This document shows positions 46,557-59,035 of a DNA stretch of 64,000 nucleotides, one piece after another (position 1 is the stretch's first letter; the number at the start of each line of letters is the position of its first letter). Under the pieces are notes generated by a model. The model searched no databases. It was not told where the DNA came from and saw nothing but the letters and a program-made list of their open reading frames with translations. Both the position numbers and the translations under genes were made by a program. The DNA comes from Himantopus leucocephalus (lineage: Eukaryota > Chordata > Aves > Charadriiformes > Recurvirostridae): positions 3,183,105 to 3,247,104 of the forward strand of contig RSEF01000019.1 in NCBI GenBank assembly GCA_003993805.1. The letters are read 5' to 3'.

Positions 46557-49500
46557 TCCCTCCTTAGTCACAGAGTTATGACTCTCATTATCGGGCAGTT
46601 TTTGGAAGGCAGGGTGGGCTTCTGGGATTGTCTAACCCTAGCTGTTTACTTTTAGTTGTCTAAAAGGGGGTGTGGGGAGGGGATAAAATCGGGGAAAAAA
46701 CCAGCAAGAGCAGCAGACACGCCTCTCTGGTTGGAATGCGTGTATAAAATTAAAGCGGTTAAGACCCAAATTGTGAATTTTTCATGGATGATGATATACG
46801 ACAGCTCAAAAATGTGCAGAATGCTGAACTATGAAATGATCTAAACGTCTCTTCTTTTTTTAATGCATTAAGATGTCAAAGCTGCTTTATAAATAATACA
46901 TATCCATTTGCATCTGTATTTTGTGAGCCATATGATTGTGTGTATATCACTTTTGCACTGTGATATTTGATAGGAATTACAGATTTACTCTTTTTTACAT
47001 TTAAAGTAAAATAAATGGAGATATTACAGACACGTTAAGACATGAAAAGAAGCACGTGCAACATTATTTCACGCATATTTCAATAGTAATGGTATGAGCA
47101 ACATTGAACTTCAGCTCACACATAAGCTCTAGTGATAGAACGCTCAATCCCTGCCTCTCCCCCCAAATCCCCTTCCCCGTAGCCCCCACGCTGCCGGCGC
47201 AGAGCCCAGCTTTGCCGGACGGGGCTGTTTGTTGCACTGTGCCTCCAGCACCCATCTTTGCCCACGCGGGCTCCCACCCAGCCGATCCACGCAAGGCTTG
47301 GGGTAGCCCAAGAGCTCCACCGTTCTGCTGAGCCAGGTTCCCTGCCCAGTGGCAGGACAGGGACTGCCTGGGGGAATAAATGTTTGCTCTTCTACACATT
47401 TTGTCACGCTCGCCCACCCCTGCAGCACAGTCCAGCTCCATCCCTGCAGCCCTCGGGGTCTCCAGCACGCTTGGCTCTAGTAGACCAAAAGTGGCTCACA
47501 AATCTCTGCTCCGCAAGGGTACATGTGCGCTGGCCCCAGTCCAACAAGGCACTTAAGCACATGCTTATATTAAGCACTTTAGAGTCATCAATTCCATGAT
47601 TAAGTGCTATCCTGAATTAACACCAAAGTGCTTGGCACCTTGCAAAGCGGGTGCGGCAACCTGGCACGAAGGGTATGTGACTCTTCATCGGGGATGAGAA
47701 GCAGAAAATGACTCTGACTCGTACAGAGCAGCACGCCCATTGCAATTCGACCTTCCCCTTGGAAGGACACTGAAATTCATTCATCTCAGAATGAGATATT
47801 CTGCCCTTTTTACGATGTAAAAAGACATGAAGCTAAAAAAGCTTCCAAGGGAAGATTAGGAAGATCCAAGTCAGCATCCCACTGTTTCAAATATCGAATA
47901 ACCTGATTAATTCAACTTTGAGACGTGGAGGGTGTGATCCAAAATTCACATTAATCAGTGGGGTTATTAGCTTCAGTGACCTCTGGATCATAAATGTGAA
48001 GTCTAATTCTGGAATTTGGGCAAAAGCAGGCAAAAAGCACAAGCCTCCTCTTTCCAATAAAACAAACCAACAAAAAGATCGTCCAGTGCCTTTCCAACAA
48101 CACGCATCCTGCTGTTACTCAAATCCCTTCGCAGAATTTATTTTTGGAAGATTCTGAACTGAGCTGTGAGCTGTGTCACCGGTAAGCCGCTGACTTGACA
48201 GCTCCGCAAGGTGTGAAACGAAAGGACAACAGAACCTAATAAATAACGGGTAATGGAACACAGCTGTCATAATAATAAATGCAATTTATATCACAGTATT
48301 TATGACCCAAATATGCATCAGAGCCTTGATTGACTCAAATAAATGCAGAATATGATGGCTGTGTGGTCTGTCAAAAGGATCAGCCTGTTGTAGGCATTTC
48401 GCATGAATCAATTTTTGCAATTACTCCTGCAAATGACAGCCGAGCCTCCTGAACAGCGGGTGAATGGATGTAGGGCACGTTGCGTGGTGGGATGGAAACC
48501 CGCGTTCCTCCAGACCAGGAGACAACTAACCACCACGAAGGAGAGCTCTTATCCAGAAGACAGAAAACTGCCTGCGCCTTCAGCTGGAGAGCAGGGCAGC
48601 AGAAACATGATTAATTAGCAGAGGAAGATGGGCACAGCATAACGCAGAGGGATGCACTCCCGTAAAGGAGCCTGGCACTTGTGCCAGCCTCTTCCTACCC
48701 GGCTCCTCTCCCCTCTTCCACAGCATTTTCTGCTCCTTGCCCTCACCCACGCCCAATATTTTTATACCAAAATTAACACCCAAGTGACACCATAGTAGCT
48801 GTGGCTTCGGCTCAACCCACTGCCACAAGTCTTTCATATTAGGAGAGCGCGACGACAGAGGCTGGTGTTTCCTTTGCCTCTTCCCAATCAAGAGCTCCTC
48901 TTCCCATTTACACTTAAAGCCATCTCAGAACATTACCAGCCCTTGAAGAGACGTACAGCTCAAGCCAGGGCAGAGTCAGGAATCCATTGGGATTTGGGAT
49001 GAGCTACTAAAAAGGTAGAGACGGCGTTCAGAGCACCTGTGGGCAGGTATGGCCACATCAGTCACCATTACGTATGCCGTACAGCTAATTTCTCTTGGTA
49101 AATGACCTCCAACAGTGCCAGCAGAAGCAGCTCAGTCCCAGCACTGGGTGGAGATGAGACACATTTCTGCAGGAGCAAATTATCGTGTGAGCAACGGATG
49201 AATAAACAGACACATAATGAATGCCATCCCAGGAGGGAGGTACTTTTAAGTACAGGTATTTTCAAAAGGAGATCACATTTGTCTTTATACCTCCCTTTGT
49301 GGCGGAGTCGCTAAAATGCCGACTGCGGTGAGAACGCAGGAAGAGTATAATTGCCCGAACAGGATGGCTTGGTGTCTATTTCTGCCTCTGAATGCCTGTC
49401 CCACCCCGTACAGGTGCACAAGCACCGTCCCAGCCAGCACTGCCCAGCTTTTTCTGTGCGTGGCTGGAATTACAAAAATGTGCAGCATTAAAAAAAAAAA

Positions 49501-49559
49501 TATAAAAAAATCTTACACTTTCCTCTCCTGTCCTCCGCCCAAACACTCACCAGAGAAGG

Positions 49560-49700
49560 AAAACATCCTCCCCAGCCTCTCTTGCCACCTTCCCGTAGCG
49601 CAGCCGCGGTCACCGCCCGGGGATTATGGCAGGGAGCTGCCGCCGAGCCCACGCTCTGCCCTCCCCCGGGCCGTCTGGTGCCCCGTGGAAAAGCAAAACC
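49560..49700. other. CpG-richer patch in intron 2
   Basis: A local rise in GC and CpG (GTAGCGCAGCCGCGGTCACC, CGCCCGGGGATTATGG, TGCCGCCGAGCCCACGC). It is too short and too isolated to call a promoter. In gene orientation it would lie downstream of exon 2. Confidence 0.3.
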
Positions 49701-50819
49701 CCAGAGAGTGGATGCAAAGGGGATGAGAGGAGAGGGAGAAAATGTAGACTTCATGTTTAACAGTCACAAAAAGCTCCTCCCTGCTGGAACTAGGCTTCCT
49801 TGCTCTTATTTTTCTCTTTCCCTCCAAACAAAAGTTTACCAGCATGACTCTACAGCTGTTCCCCGGGACGGCTCCGACCCACCAGCTTTCCACCCCTCGG
49901 TTCCAAATCCATTGCTGTCCCTGTCTCACTTGCTCTTTTCTTACGGGGACTGATCAGCCCTTTGTGTCCCAGAGAGGGGCTGCTCCCACCAGCAGGTCGC
50001 CCGCGCAGCAGGACCAAGAGGGGAGCGAGGCACGGACAGAGGCACACGCAGAGGCCGCCTCTCCTCGGTTACTGGAAGGCTGCGCGGATCACAGGCACCT
50101 CCAAGAAAAGATCCTTTCTGTCCATTTTGACTTCAAGCACACAGGGTTTATTTTTTCCTATCAAGGAACGATGCTAGAAAGGTTCAGGTTCAGGTAAAAA
50201 TAGCTCGCTCGCTCTATGCAGGGATGCTCGACAAGTAAAAAAATAGTGGCTATCTTTGAGCCCTGAGTCAGCATGAAACCATATATACCCGTCTAATTGA
50301 GCGCTGACAATGTGTTTGGCTCTGTGGAAGGCAGACCCAGGCGGCCTCTGCCTCAAGGGACTGGCAATCCACTTCGACACAGCAAAGAACTATGTGCTGT
50401 GAGGTTGTTAATATTTTCCCAACAACAAATTTCCAAACGATGAGAATTACCTAAACACCCAGCTCCCTCTGGATGGGATAATTTCTGGGTGTGTACAAGC
50501 ACAATCCTGCTCCTTCTGCATGAGACACTGCCCTGCCGGGCTTCCTTCGAGCCACTTCTATTCCAGGGACTTTTGGTTGTGAACGCACGTTTCTGAAGCT
50601 GCTGATGGGACCAGCTGCCATCTACCTGCAATGGCGAATAAAAGACCCTCCCAACAGTCCGACCAACCCCTCCGTTTCAAACACATGGTTTTGCAATGCT
50701 TCTTACTTTTTTTTAATTTTCATTTGCATTATAGTATTATGCTATAATAATACTACTCAGCACATACACAGCGCATTTAATCACAGTGAGGCTTGGGACA
50801 ATTTAGAAAGGAAGTTAAA

Positions 50820-50935
50820 CATCATTAATTTCTACTTCAGGGCTAAGGAAATTAAGACACAGGAAAGTGACCTGCCCAGGATGAACTACAGAAATCTTGA
50901 ACCCACATAGGTCTGCCAGCTTCAGCAGTGTCCTG
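50820..50935 (-). repeat. MIR-like SINE remnant
   Basis: The plus strand shows GGCTAAGGAAATTAAGACAC, AGGAAAGTGACCTGCCCAGG and then ATCTTGAACCCACATAGGTC, the inverted order of MIR-type elements (GAAACTGAGGCACAG ... AAGTGACTTGCCCAAGG ... CGAACCCAGGTC). Confidence 0.7.
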
Positions 50936-52773
50936 TTTACAGGACCATATCTATGCTAAAGGTATTTTTGAAGGCCTACGCTCACAATTAAAAGCAATTT
51001 TTTTTTCTTACAGCACTATACAAGCTGAGCAAGACCAAAGATCCTTTCGTGCTACTTACCACTGAACCTCATCGCTCAGACACAACATGGTGATGCGACC
51101 AAGGTAAAAGTCATATCTGACTACGGGCAATCCAAGGCCCTGGGAAATCTCAGCAGTGTGATTTAAAACATTCATCCTTTGACGGAGATGAATTCTTACA
51201 ATACAATTGCTTGTAAAAAATATCACCCTTGAAATCATCATTATCACAAACTCTGTTATAGGTACACTGTTACACCACTCTCCACGTGGACTTTGTTTTA
51301 CTTCATTTCTAATTCAACAGCCAACAGATGGACCACGTTACTGCGTTTCACCAAGTGCAAAACACAAGATCACTGGGTTCCAGACTACCATGCAGACTCG
51401 AGGTTTCTGACAAGTGTAAGGAGCTCTGAAACACACCATGAGTTCCATATGTCATACAAGGCTGTCACATGCTGACAGCATCAAACACAGGAGCCTTAAA
51501 AAAAAAAAAAGGCTCGAGAACACACCAAATCAACAGATCAACTGGGCTTAAGTATACAAACGCTGGGTTTGGATGTGGCCTGAAACACTCTCCCAGAACA
51601 GATCACAGTCCAAGATGAAATAGAGAATTTCATAACCTCATTCTTGTGTGCTTGTGTCCTCAGCAAATTAATGAGGGGAAAAGCAGTGCTTTAAAAGGTG
51701 TGGACCTAATTACTCCCACTGTTTGCATTTCTCTAGTGTCTCTCTGTTTGGCAGGACACTCGCGATTGCATTTCCCTCGCTGCAGATGCCCCTCATCAGT
51801 ATTCAGCCTCCAATCTCATCTTCTCCATAGGGAGCATGTTGCACCATGCGGTGCCGTTTTTTTTCCTTAGAGCAAACTGCTATAAAAATATAAACAACAC
51901 GTTTAGGATGACTATATACACACGCAGCTGACATACACATGTACATTGAGAAGGCGGCTGCTGTACCATACCGCTCAATCTCATTTGCTGTGACAGGGTC
52001 AGAACCCGGCTACAAAAACAGAGTTATGAAGACAGACAAGGCTTGAACACAGCTTTCCTGGCAAGTTCGCGATTGACTCCACATCCCGCAAGATGCAGCC
52101 CCGGGAAGAATTCGGTACTGGTGATTCCACCCCTTTCCCTCACTGCAGAAACCAGATTCTTCCAAGAGTTAGCCCTTATATTCCCAGCAAAGGATATCCT
52201 GAAAGCTTGCTTTGTTCACCTTAGCCAACAAGAATAATTGCTTCAGTGGGAACTGCTGGGAAATCCACTCCTTGGAAACAGAAAATCAGATAAGAATAGC
52301 CAGAAAACCAATCCAATAACACACTAATGCCACCTGAGCTTTGAGAGGAACTGTATTGGGCACAGAGCAACCACTATGGGCAAAGAGAAGTAACTGCTAT
52401 TAAAACTACCATATATCATGGATATCATTGATCCATACAGCCGTGAGTATGTGACGTTATGGATGTGAGAGGTATTTCACTTTGTGCATTGCTGCACAGG
52501 GATGGAGAAAAACTCCTCTGCAGTTGCAAATGCAAACGCCTAGATGACAGCTACAAGAAAATAACTCTAGTAAAAGTGAAGGGAAACAATCCCTTACACT
52601 GAGCACTGCTGGGACTGGCAAAGACTAGAGTCCCAGGGCCATGGCAGCTCCTTACAGGAGTAGCCTGACAGACAAAAGCATTCAAATACAGATCAAACCA
52701 TGAAACGTTCAACTCAACAAACCCATCTGCAAGTATTGCTGCGTGTCCAGCAGTGGAAGCAAACCCAAAGCTA

Positions 52774-52983
52774 TAAGACATGAACTACCGTCATTCTGGT
52801 CTTCTAAAGAGCCCATTTGAAGGGCTGTCTGGCGGATACAGGACAGTTGGATTGCCACCAGTGAGAGGTGACTATGANGTAAGACATGAACTACCGTCAT
52901 TCTGGTCTTCTCAAGAGCCCATTTGAAGGGCTGTCTGGAGGATACAGGACAGTTGGATTGCCACCAGTGAGAGGTGACTATGA
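52774..52983. repeat. 104-bp direct repeat hinged on a single N
   Basis: Positions 52774-52877 and 52880-52983 are the same 104-bp sequence with two substitutions (TCTAAAGAG against TCTCAAGAG, and CTGGCGG against CTGGAGG). An N at 52878 and a G separate them. Same artefact pattern as at 10336, 41586 and 46099. Confidence 0.95.
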
Positions 52984-54294
52984 CCAGTGAGCTGTCCCCT
53001 GACTGCCGGGCTGAGACTGGCACGTGCCTGCAGCCGGCAGTGTTACTGCTCAGCACCAGAAGACAGAGAGAGACCCAGAAAGGATCAGGTACAATGCACT
53101 GCAGAGAGCACGAACCCTGCCGTGATATATACTGCCTCCCACATAAACTTAAAGGAAAGACAAACAATGTCTCCAGCCTGCTTTCTATAGCCATAAGCCA
53201 GCTTCTCTATAAAACTCATCACCCTGTGGTCCTCACTGCTACGGTCCGTAGCACACCAGCACTCCCAAAGGAGTAGTAATGATGCTCCTCTCACTTAGCG
53301 CTCACAAATACTGCTAGAACCATCCAAACTTTGGAATCAGTCTGACTCAGGCAATCAGTGTTGTCCAGGCAAAGGAAAAATGGTTTTGACTGAAAAGCCA
53401 AGATCTGAAACAACACTCAAATTTTTCACTTTTTTTTTAAATTAATTTCCAATATTATGTCAATTGAAGGTGCATTTAAAGATTCAGCTGTTCATATCTT
53501 GCTTATTGCTAAAGCAATTAAGTAGAAGGTTATTCACACGTTATTATTTCACAACCATTTTCCACATCCACTGAGGCCCAATTCTATCATGCTGTACTTC
53601 AAAATGCTTTATCTCAGCGTTCAGTGGAAAAGCTGGCATTTTACTGGGCTGGTCAGTCTCTCTGGATGTCCAGCAAATTTACCTGGAGCAGCAGCTAACC
53701 TGCTACTAGATTAAATTTTGAACAGCTGTACACACAATATAATTTAAAAAGAAAGGAGGAAAATCCCAGACCCACTGCTTTTCACTTTGGGAATTACAGT
53801 GATTACCATTGTTTTAAAGGGATTTGGGCAACCTGACCATCAATAAACCAGCTACCATGTTCCTAGAGATGTGCTTCCTAACCCAGCGCTGCAGACAGCA
53901 CTCCGAAGGGCCGGTCCCAGCGTACAGCCGACAGTCCAGCGCTTCCCCGCGCCCGAACCGGCGCCTAAGACAGCATTAGATGGCTGACACTTAGCAGCAG
54001 AACCCAGAAAATGAGCTTGTCTGTCAGTGTTTAAACTCTGCCTTCGCATTTCTTACCTTTCGGAAATGAATGATTAAGTAAGTCAAGGCCACTTTTGTTT
54101 TCTAGCCACTTCCACTTTGAGCTGTATTTCTGCAAAATGCTTTTAGTATGGTTTGATTTAGGCTCCTGACCAAAGTCGATGGAAGGACTCCCACTTGATT
54201 CAGTGGGCATTAGAGCTGAGTTTTTTGTTGAGATATAACTGCTTACAAATCCCTGATGGCAGCAGAGATCAGAACCTCCTTACCAGTAAACACG

Positions 54295-54394
54295 NNNNNN
54301 NNNNNNNNNNNNNNNNNNNNNNNNNNNNNNNNNNNNNNNNNNNNNNNNNNNNNNNNNNNNNNNNNNNNNNNNNNNNNNNNNNNNNNNNNNNNNN
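54295..54394. other. Assembly gap (100 N)
   Basis: Exactly 100 Ns directly beside an LTR fragment in SPNS2 intron 2. The hidden part probably includes the rest of the retroviral element; its true length is unknown. Confidence 0.99.
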
Positions 54395-54526
54395 ATTAAA
54401 CTGTCTTTATCTCAACCCACGAGTTTTCTCCCTTTTAATCTTCCGATTCTCTCGCCCACCCCACCAGGGGTAAGGAAGCGAGCGGCTGTGCAGTGTTTAA
54501 TTGCTGGCTGGGGTTAAACCACGACA
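54395..54526 (-). mobile_element. Endogenous retrovirus LTR fragment (5' end of LTR)
   Basis: Read on the minus strand the fragment begins TGTCGTGGTTTAACCCCAGC, the start of an LTR family common in many bird genomes, with the conventional TG terminus at 54526. It continues through a GC-rich part to a segment ending CTCGTGGGTTGAGATAAAGA at the gap edge. Only about 130 bp is visible; no viral coding sequence is seen. Whether it is a solo LTR or part of a longer provirus cannot be told because of the gap. The family name is uncertain. Confidence 0.75.
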
Positions 54527-57334
54527 GCTACACGTGGGTATTGAACACAAGTACACACCTCTCTCTTCCAGCAACTGGTAGCCTTTAGAAGTCTAATAAC
54601 AGCATGAAAACAACCGCTGCAGTAACTGAAATGTTCATCTCCCTCTTTCAAAAGTCCAAATATGGCGTTAATGAAAAAAGCAAAGGCAGCAAGAGTACNG
54701 CTCTTCTGAACTATTTGTGCACAAAACACGCAATACAGTGCAGACGCCTGCTACGTGAGATTGCATAGCTGCTATTAAGAGGAAGCTGTTGTTTAAAAGC
54801 ACTACTCAATACCAACAGAAATCCCATCTTCCACTATAAAGAGCTTGAATGAAATTCTGAGGTTTGAGGAACATGTGTAGGGGGAGATGGACAGGCTATG
54901 TTAAAAGCTGTTAGGGCTTTGGGTGCAACGATAACTACTTCTCTAGAATCTGTGGGAAATCTCTCCCCTCATTATTATAATAAATTACAGAAATGAACAC
55001 AACCTTGGCAAGATGTGCTTGAACTACAGCCTTAGGGAAAAGAGGCCAATACCAACTTACGGAACAGACGTGCCACAGGCAGCACAAGTGCAAGTTTCTC
55101 TTGCAACAACCAGCCCAAGGTACCTGCCCTGTCGCAACGGCCAACAGTTAGGACAAACCTTCCTTCTGCACAGCAGGAAGACGGGATGGGAAAATGAATT
55201 GTTATGTTGTGTTAGTGGCCATGCAGTATCATAAAATCAAGATATTAATGAAGACAAGCCAGTCTGGAGAGCCTCCCTGTTCTAGTAGCCTGCACTCGCT
55301 TGCTGACATGTACCATTAAAAGACTAAGTGCCACACTGGCTCAAGCACTTACCTCCTACCAGCAGGAGGCAAGGACATCTTCCACTCCCTCCCCTGCCCC
55401 GTCCCCCCCCCGGATTATTTACTTTGCAATCTAGGGCTGTCCAGTGAGCGTGCACACTGTAAACAGCATTTTTATAGCTTGGTCCTTGGTGCACGGGGAC
55501 TGGGCTAGGGCACAAACACATTTTCCTATAACCTGCTCGCTGATTCGAGAAAATGCTTTCATTCTTGATTGCAGAGGGATGCCCAAATAGGCTTAACTGC
55601 TTTCATGAATCAGACCCTCAGACTGCCGTGACTTCTCAGCGTATCAGACACCATTCTAGCACACAGGAGAAAAGGACTGGCGGAACTTGTAACAGGCTTA
55701 GGCGGGCAACAATCAGGTCCCGGACTATCTCAACTCACTCTACCTTGATAAGTAAAAGACCCACCCTTGTCACAACACTAATCAAGGCACGTTGAACACA
55801 GAGCCCTGCTTTTTCATCTTTATTGCTCAAACTGGAGCTGTCCTATACAAACTGTTTAATCCCTATATCAGCGGCACGCTACAGAAGCCTGGAGAAGTTC
55901 AGCAAAAATGATACAGTATCAGGTCTGGAGGAGGAAATGGGGAAAAAGGTTTTAATCATTGTTGATAGGACTTAAGAGGATCTCCATCTGGCAGAAAGAA
56001 AGCTCCACCTTGTCCTGGCATTCACAGCCCCAGATTGCCAGGGAAGTAACCTGGATTTAAGAATGCTTAGCATGGTCGGGGGGAAGGGAACACAACAGTG
56101 GTATGACCTGCTCTGGGTACGGCACGGTGGTCCAAACCGTTTGCAGTCATAAATCAAGAAGAGCAACTACAAAGCATTCTGTCTTGCCTTCTGGCTTGGA
56201 CACCTGAGATACCAGGGCCTTGGGAGGTGCTCTGGTGTAAGAAGTCATTCCCTCAAAAGGAAAGCCCATGTATTTTAAATGGAAAACAGGAAGGTGTGCA
56301 GAATATGAGTTCCTCTGTTCTAGCAAGAAGAACAGTTCAACAGGTGTAGTAGGAAGCGAAAGATAAAGATTTGATTCGGCTATGTATAGCACAGATGAGG
56401 AGCAAGAGAGTTTCTACTCAGGTAGAAGCAGATGGTAGAAAAGAAACATGTGGCACCTGCAACTCATGTAATACACACATATTCAAGGTTAGCGTCTCAT
56501 CCAGGGGGCAGTGGTCTCTGCATGGAATAAATAAAAAATGTTAGAGCCGACAGGCTGTCATCATAAGCCAATGACAAGAAAATGGGAGTCAAAGGGAGTT
56601 GAAAGAAAAGCCTTCAATTTAGCAAGTCTGATTTATCCTACCATTGCACTCTACTGTTTCAAGTCCCCTACTCACTTCACATGACTATAGCTTGGCTGAT
56701 ACAATCACAGCACACCGGACCTGCTAACATCTTTGCAAGGCTGCAATCTAGTGTGAGGTTACACCAGGTCAGCTCAAGAGGTAGTGGAACTCGGGTAGAT
56801 AAAGGTTTCACTTTTCAAATGAACAGAGGTTTTAGTTGGAATTGACCCTTACAGGAAAAATGAGCCCACAGAAACACTTAAGAAAGTACCTGGCATTGCC
56901 AGACTTCCCGGGAAACCAGGGGCTGAAAGGCGTTTGGGAGAATGCCCATCTCTCTCCACGTGAGAAGAGACAAGCTCTTTCAGAGCCCCAGTTATCTATG
57001 ATTATTCACCTTTAATGAGTCCTTCCAGATCTCTCGCTTCCTTACATTTCCTTGCTTCTGACCTTCTGGTATAAACTTTTGGTTACCAGGGTTTCCTCTA
57101 ACGACATCCCTGTGCTCCCTCTGAAGACAGACACCTTTCCCCTCTGCATTTCAATGGAACCTTTGCCATACCTTCCATTTGATGCCTCACAGTTTCTGCT
57201 TGCCGAAGTCCCCACTGTTTTATGTGCCTTCCCCCGAGCTTGAGCTGCCTAGGCTAGAAGATTAAGGTGCCCATTAACAAGGGCCAAATCTCTGGGTCTA
57301 AGCATTAACCTAGTTGAACGCTGCGCGTTCAGAA

Positions 57335-57470
57335 ACCGGACCGCAGATCTCATTCTGGCTCAGCCTCAGACCCGCTGTGTGACTTTGGGCAGGTCATTTC
57401 TCCCATCTGGCTTTCTTGGTTTCCCCATCTGTAGAAAAGGGCAAGACTCATTATCCCTCTCTATATAAAA
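57335..57470 (+). repeat. MIR SINE remnant
   Basis: GCTGTGTGACTTTGGGCAGG, TCATTTCTCCCATCTGGCTT and TTCCCCATCTGTAGAAAAGG follow the MIR consensus in order (CTGTGTGACCTTGGGCAAGTCAC ... GTTTCCCCATCTGTAAAATGG). This is the best preserved MIR copy in the window. Confidence 0.85.
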
Positions 57471-58904
57471 CATCCCGAGATCTACGGAAGACAAACTGTA
57501 TTGAGAGCCTCGCACTATTATTTTCAGAGCTCTGGTGTGCTAAATAGACACTGGCAAGAGACACAAAAGCAACATAAATCCAAGGGCAAGGAAAGCAGAC
57601 AGAGCAATAAAGCACAAAAATTGAAGAAAGAAGAGGAAAAAAATCTAGTGAAAACAAGAGTACAGCAATGGGGCACTACTCCTGTGGTCTAAGTATATAT
57701 GGAAGGATAACACTATTTTGAAGCAGTTCTACAAACCCAGTCGTCCATCTTCTCACTCTTTGTGTTTTTAGAGGTGTGTAGTTTTGGCGAGTCCAAATTG
57801 CTGCTCCTACCTAACTCCGCACATGGGAAAGACTTTTTGCATGGTTTGGTTTATAAGTGTATTGACTGACTACAGCTGTACAACTCAAGTAGGCGAGGAG
57901 ATGCTCTATCACCTTCCGAGACCAGCCAGGATTATCCTTTCTCCAGCTGGGGAAAGCACCCAGTAAGAAATGAGAAGCACAAGAGAGCCTGGAGGCAGAC
58001 CTGTAGGGCAGTTAAGTGAACTGAACTGGTATTTATATAGCTGCGTATGTAGTGCTTTAAAAAGGAAGATCAGCACAGAATTATAGCATCATCAAGAGAT
58101 AACTGAGGCTCTGGAATCAACATAGTTATATGCCTGTTACTCTGCAATGCTACTGAGCAAGCAGCAGTTGCGATCCATCTGTCAGCGTGTCCTTTGCTGT
58201 CACAGGGTCCTTGCTGCAGAGACTACCACGTTCTGCTCCTTTCCATTATGGATGAGGCTGGAGCATCCCTATGATTTTTCTGTATGGGAGTTACAGTGCC
58301 CCTCTAACCAGTTTTCGTTACATCTCTTCGGCAAAGAGCAGCTTCTATCTTGGGATTAATATAAAAGACGACAAAAATTCAAATTCTGTCTTTGCAATTC
58401 CTAAGAAACCAGTCACCTTTGCTTTCCAGAGAGCAGCAGAAGCTGAGAGCGTATGAGTTGGCGTTTGAATGTCTGGAGTGAGAGCTACGAGATTGGCTGT
58501 GCCTGCAAAGAACGGGTTATGGTATGAATGCAGGGTCATACATTGCCTTTGGTGGATTTCTTTTCCCCTTGCTGTTTGAGTTTTCAGTACCATCTCTTCC
58601 TAAAACTGCATGCAGCCTTGTTTCTCAGTTAAAAGGATTTTTTTTTTATTATTTTTTAAAGCCTCTTTGATGAGCAATATGAACTGCCAGTGACTACTAC
58701 ATTTCACTCCCCCTCATTAACATTGTAAATTAATTTAGGACTCATTTAGATGCAGGATTAACAACCTGAGGACTAATCCACTCTTTATGCAGAGGACATA
58801 TTCAGGATGAGCAGTCTTTCGTCTCACATCACTCAATTAGTTAGCAGGACCATCTCTTGGGAATAAAATGGTATTTCTGTCTGTCTGCTTGCAAAGGAAC
58901 TGTT

Positions 58905-59035
58905 CAAGGTTAAGGCAGAGGTCTGGGAGACATCAGTCCTGGTCCCAGCTCTGCTATAGGCTTCCTCTGCAACCTCGGCCAAACACGTTTACACTCTGCA
59001 TCCATTTTCCCCAATTTACGCATCTGGAGAGGTCA
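58905..59035 (+). repeat. MIR SINE remnant
   Basis: GGTCTGGGAGACATCAGTCC, TGGTCCCAGCTCTGCTATAG, CAACCTCGGCCAAACACGTT and then CCATTTTCCCCAATTTACGC match the order of the MIR 5' and core regions with moderate divergence. Confidence 0.75.

Noticed and set aside
51056..51247. Minus-strand 63-codon frame that reads rather protein-like
   Set aside because: No known protein recognised, no acceptor or donor fitting SPNS2 phases, and exons 2 and 3 already join in phase across this intron.
10222..52983. The four direct duplications as genuine tandem duplications or mobile element insertions
   Set aside because: Each is centred on exactly one N, with near-identical equal-length copies, which is better explained by unmerged contig ends.
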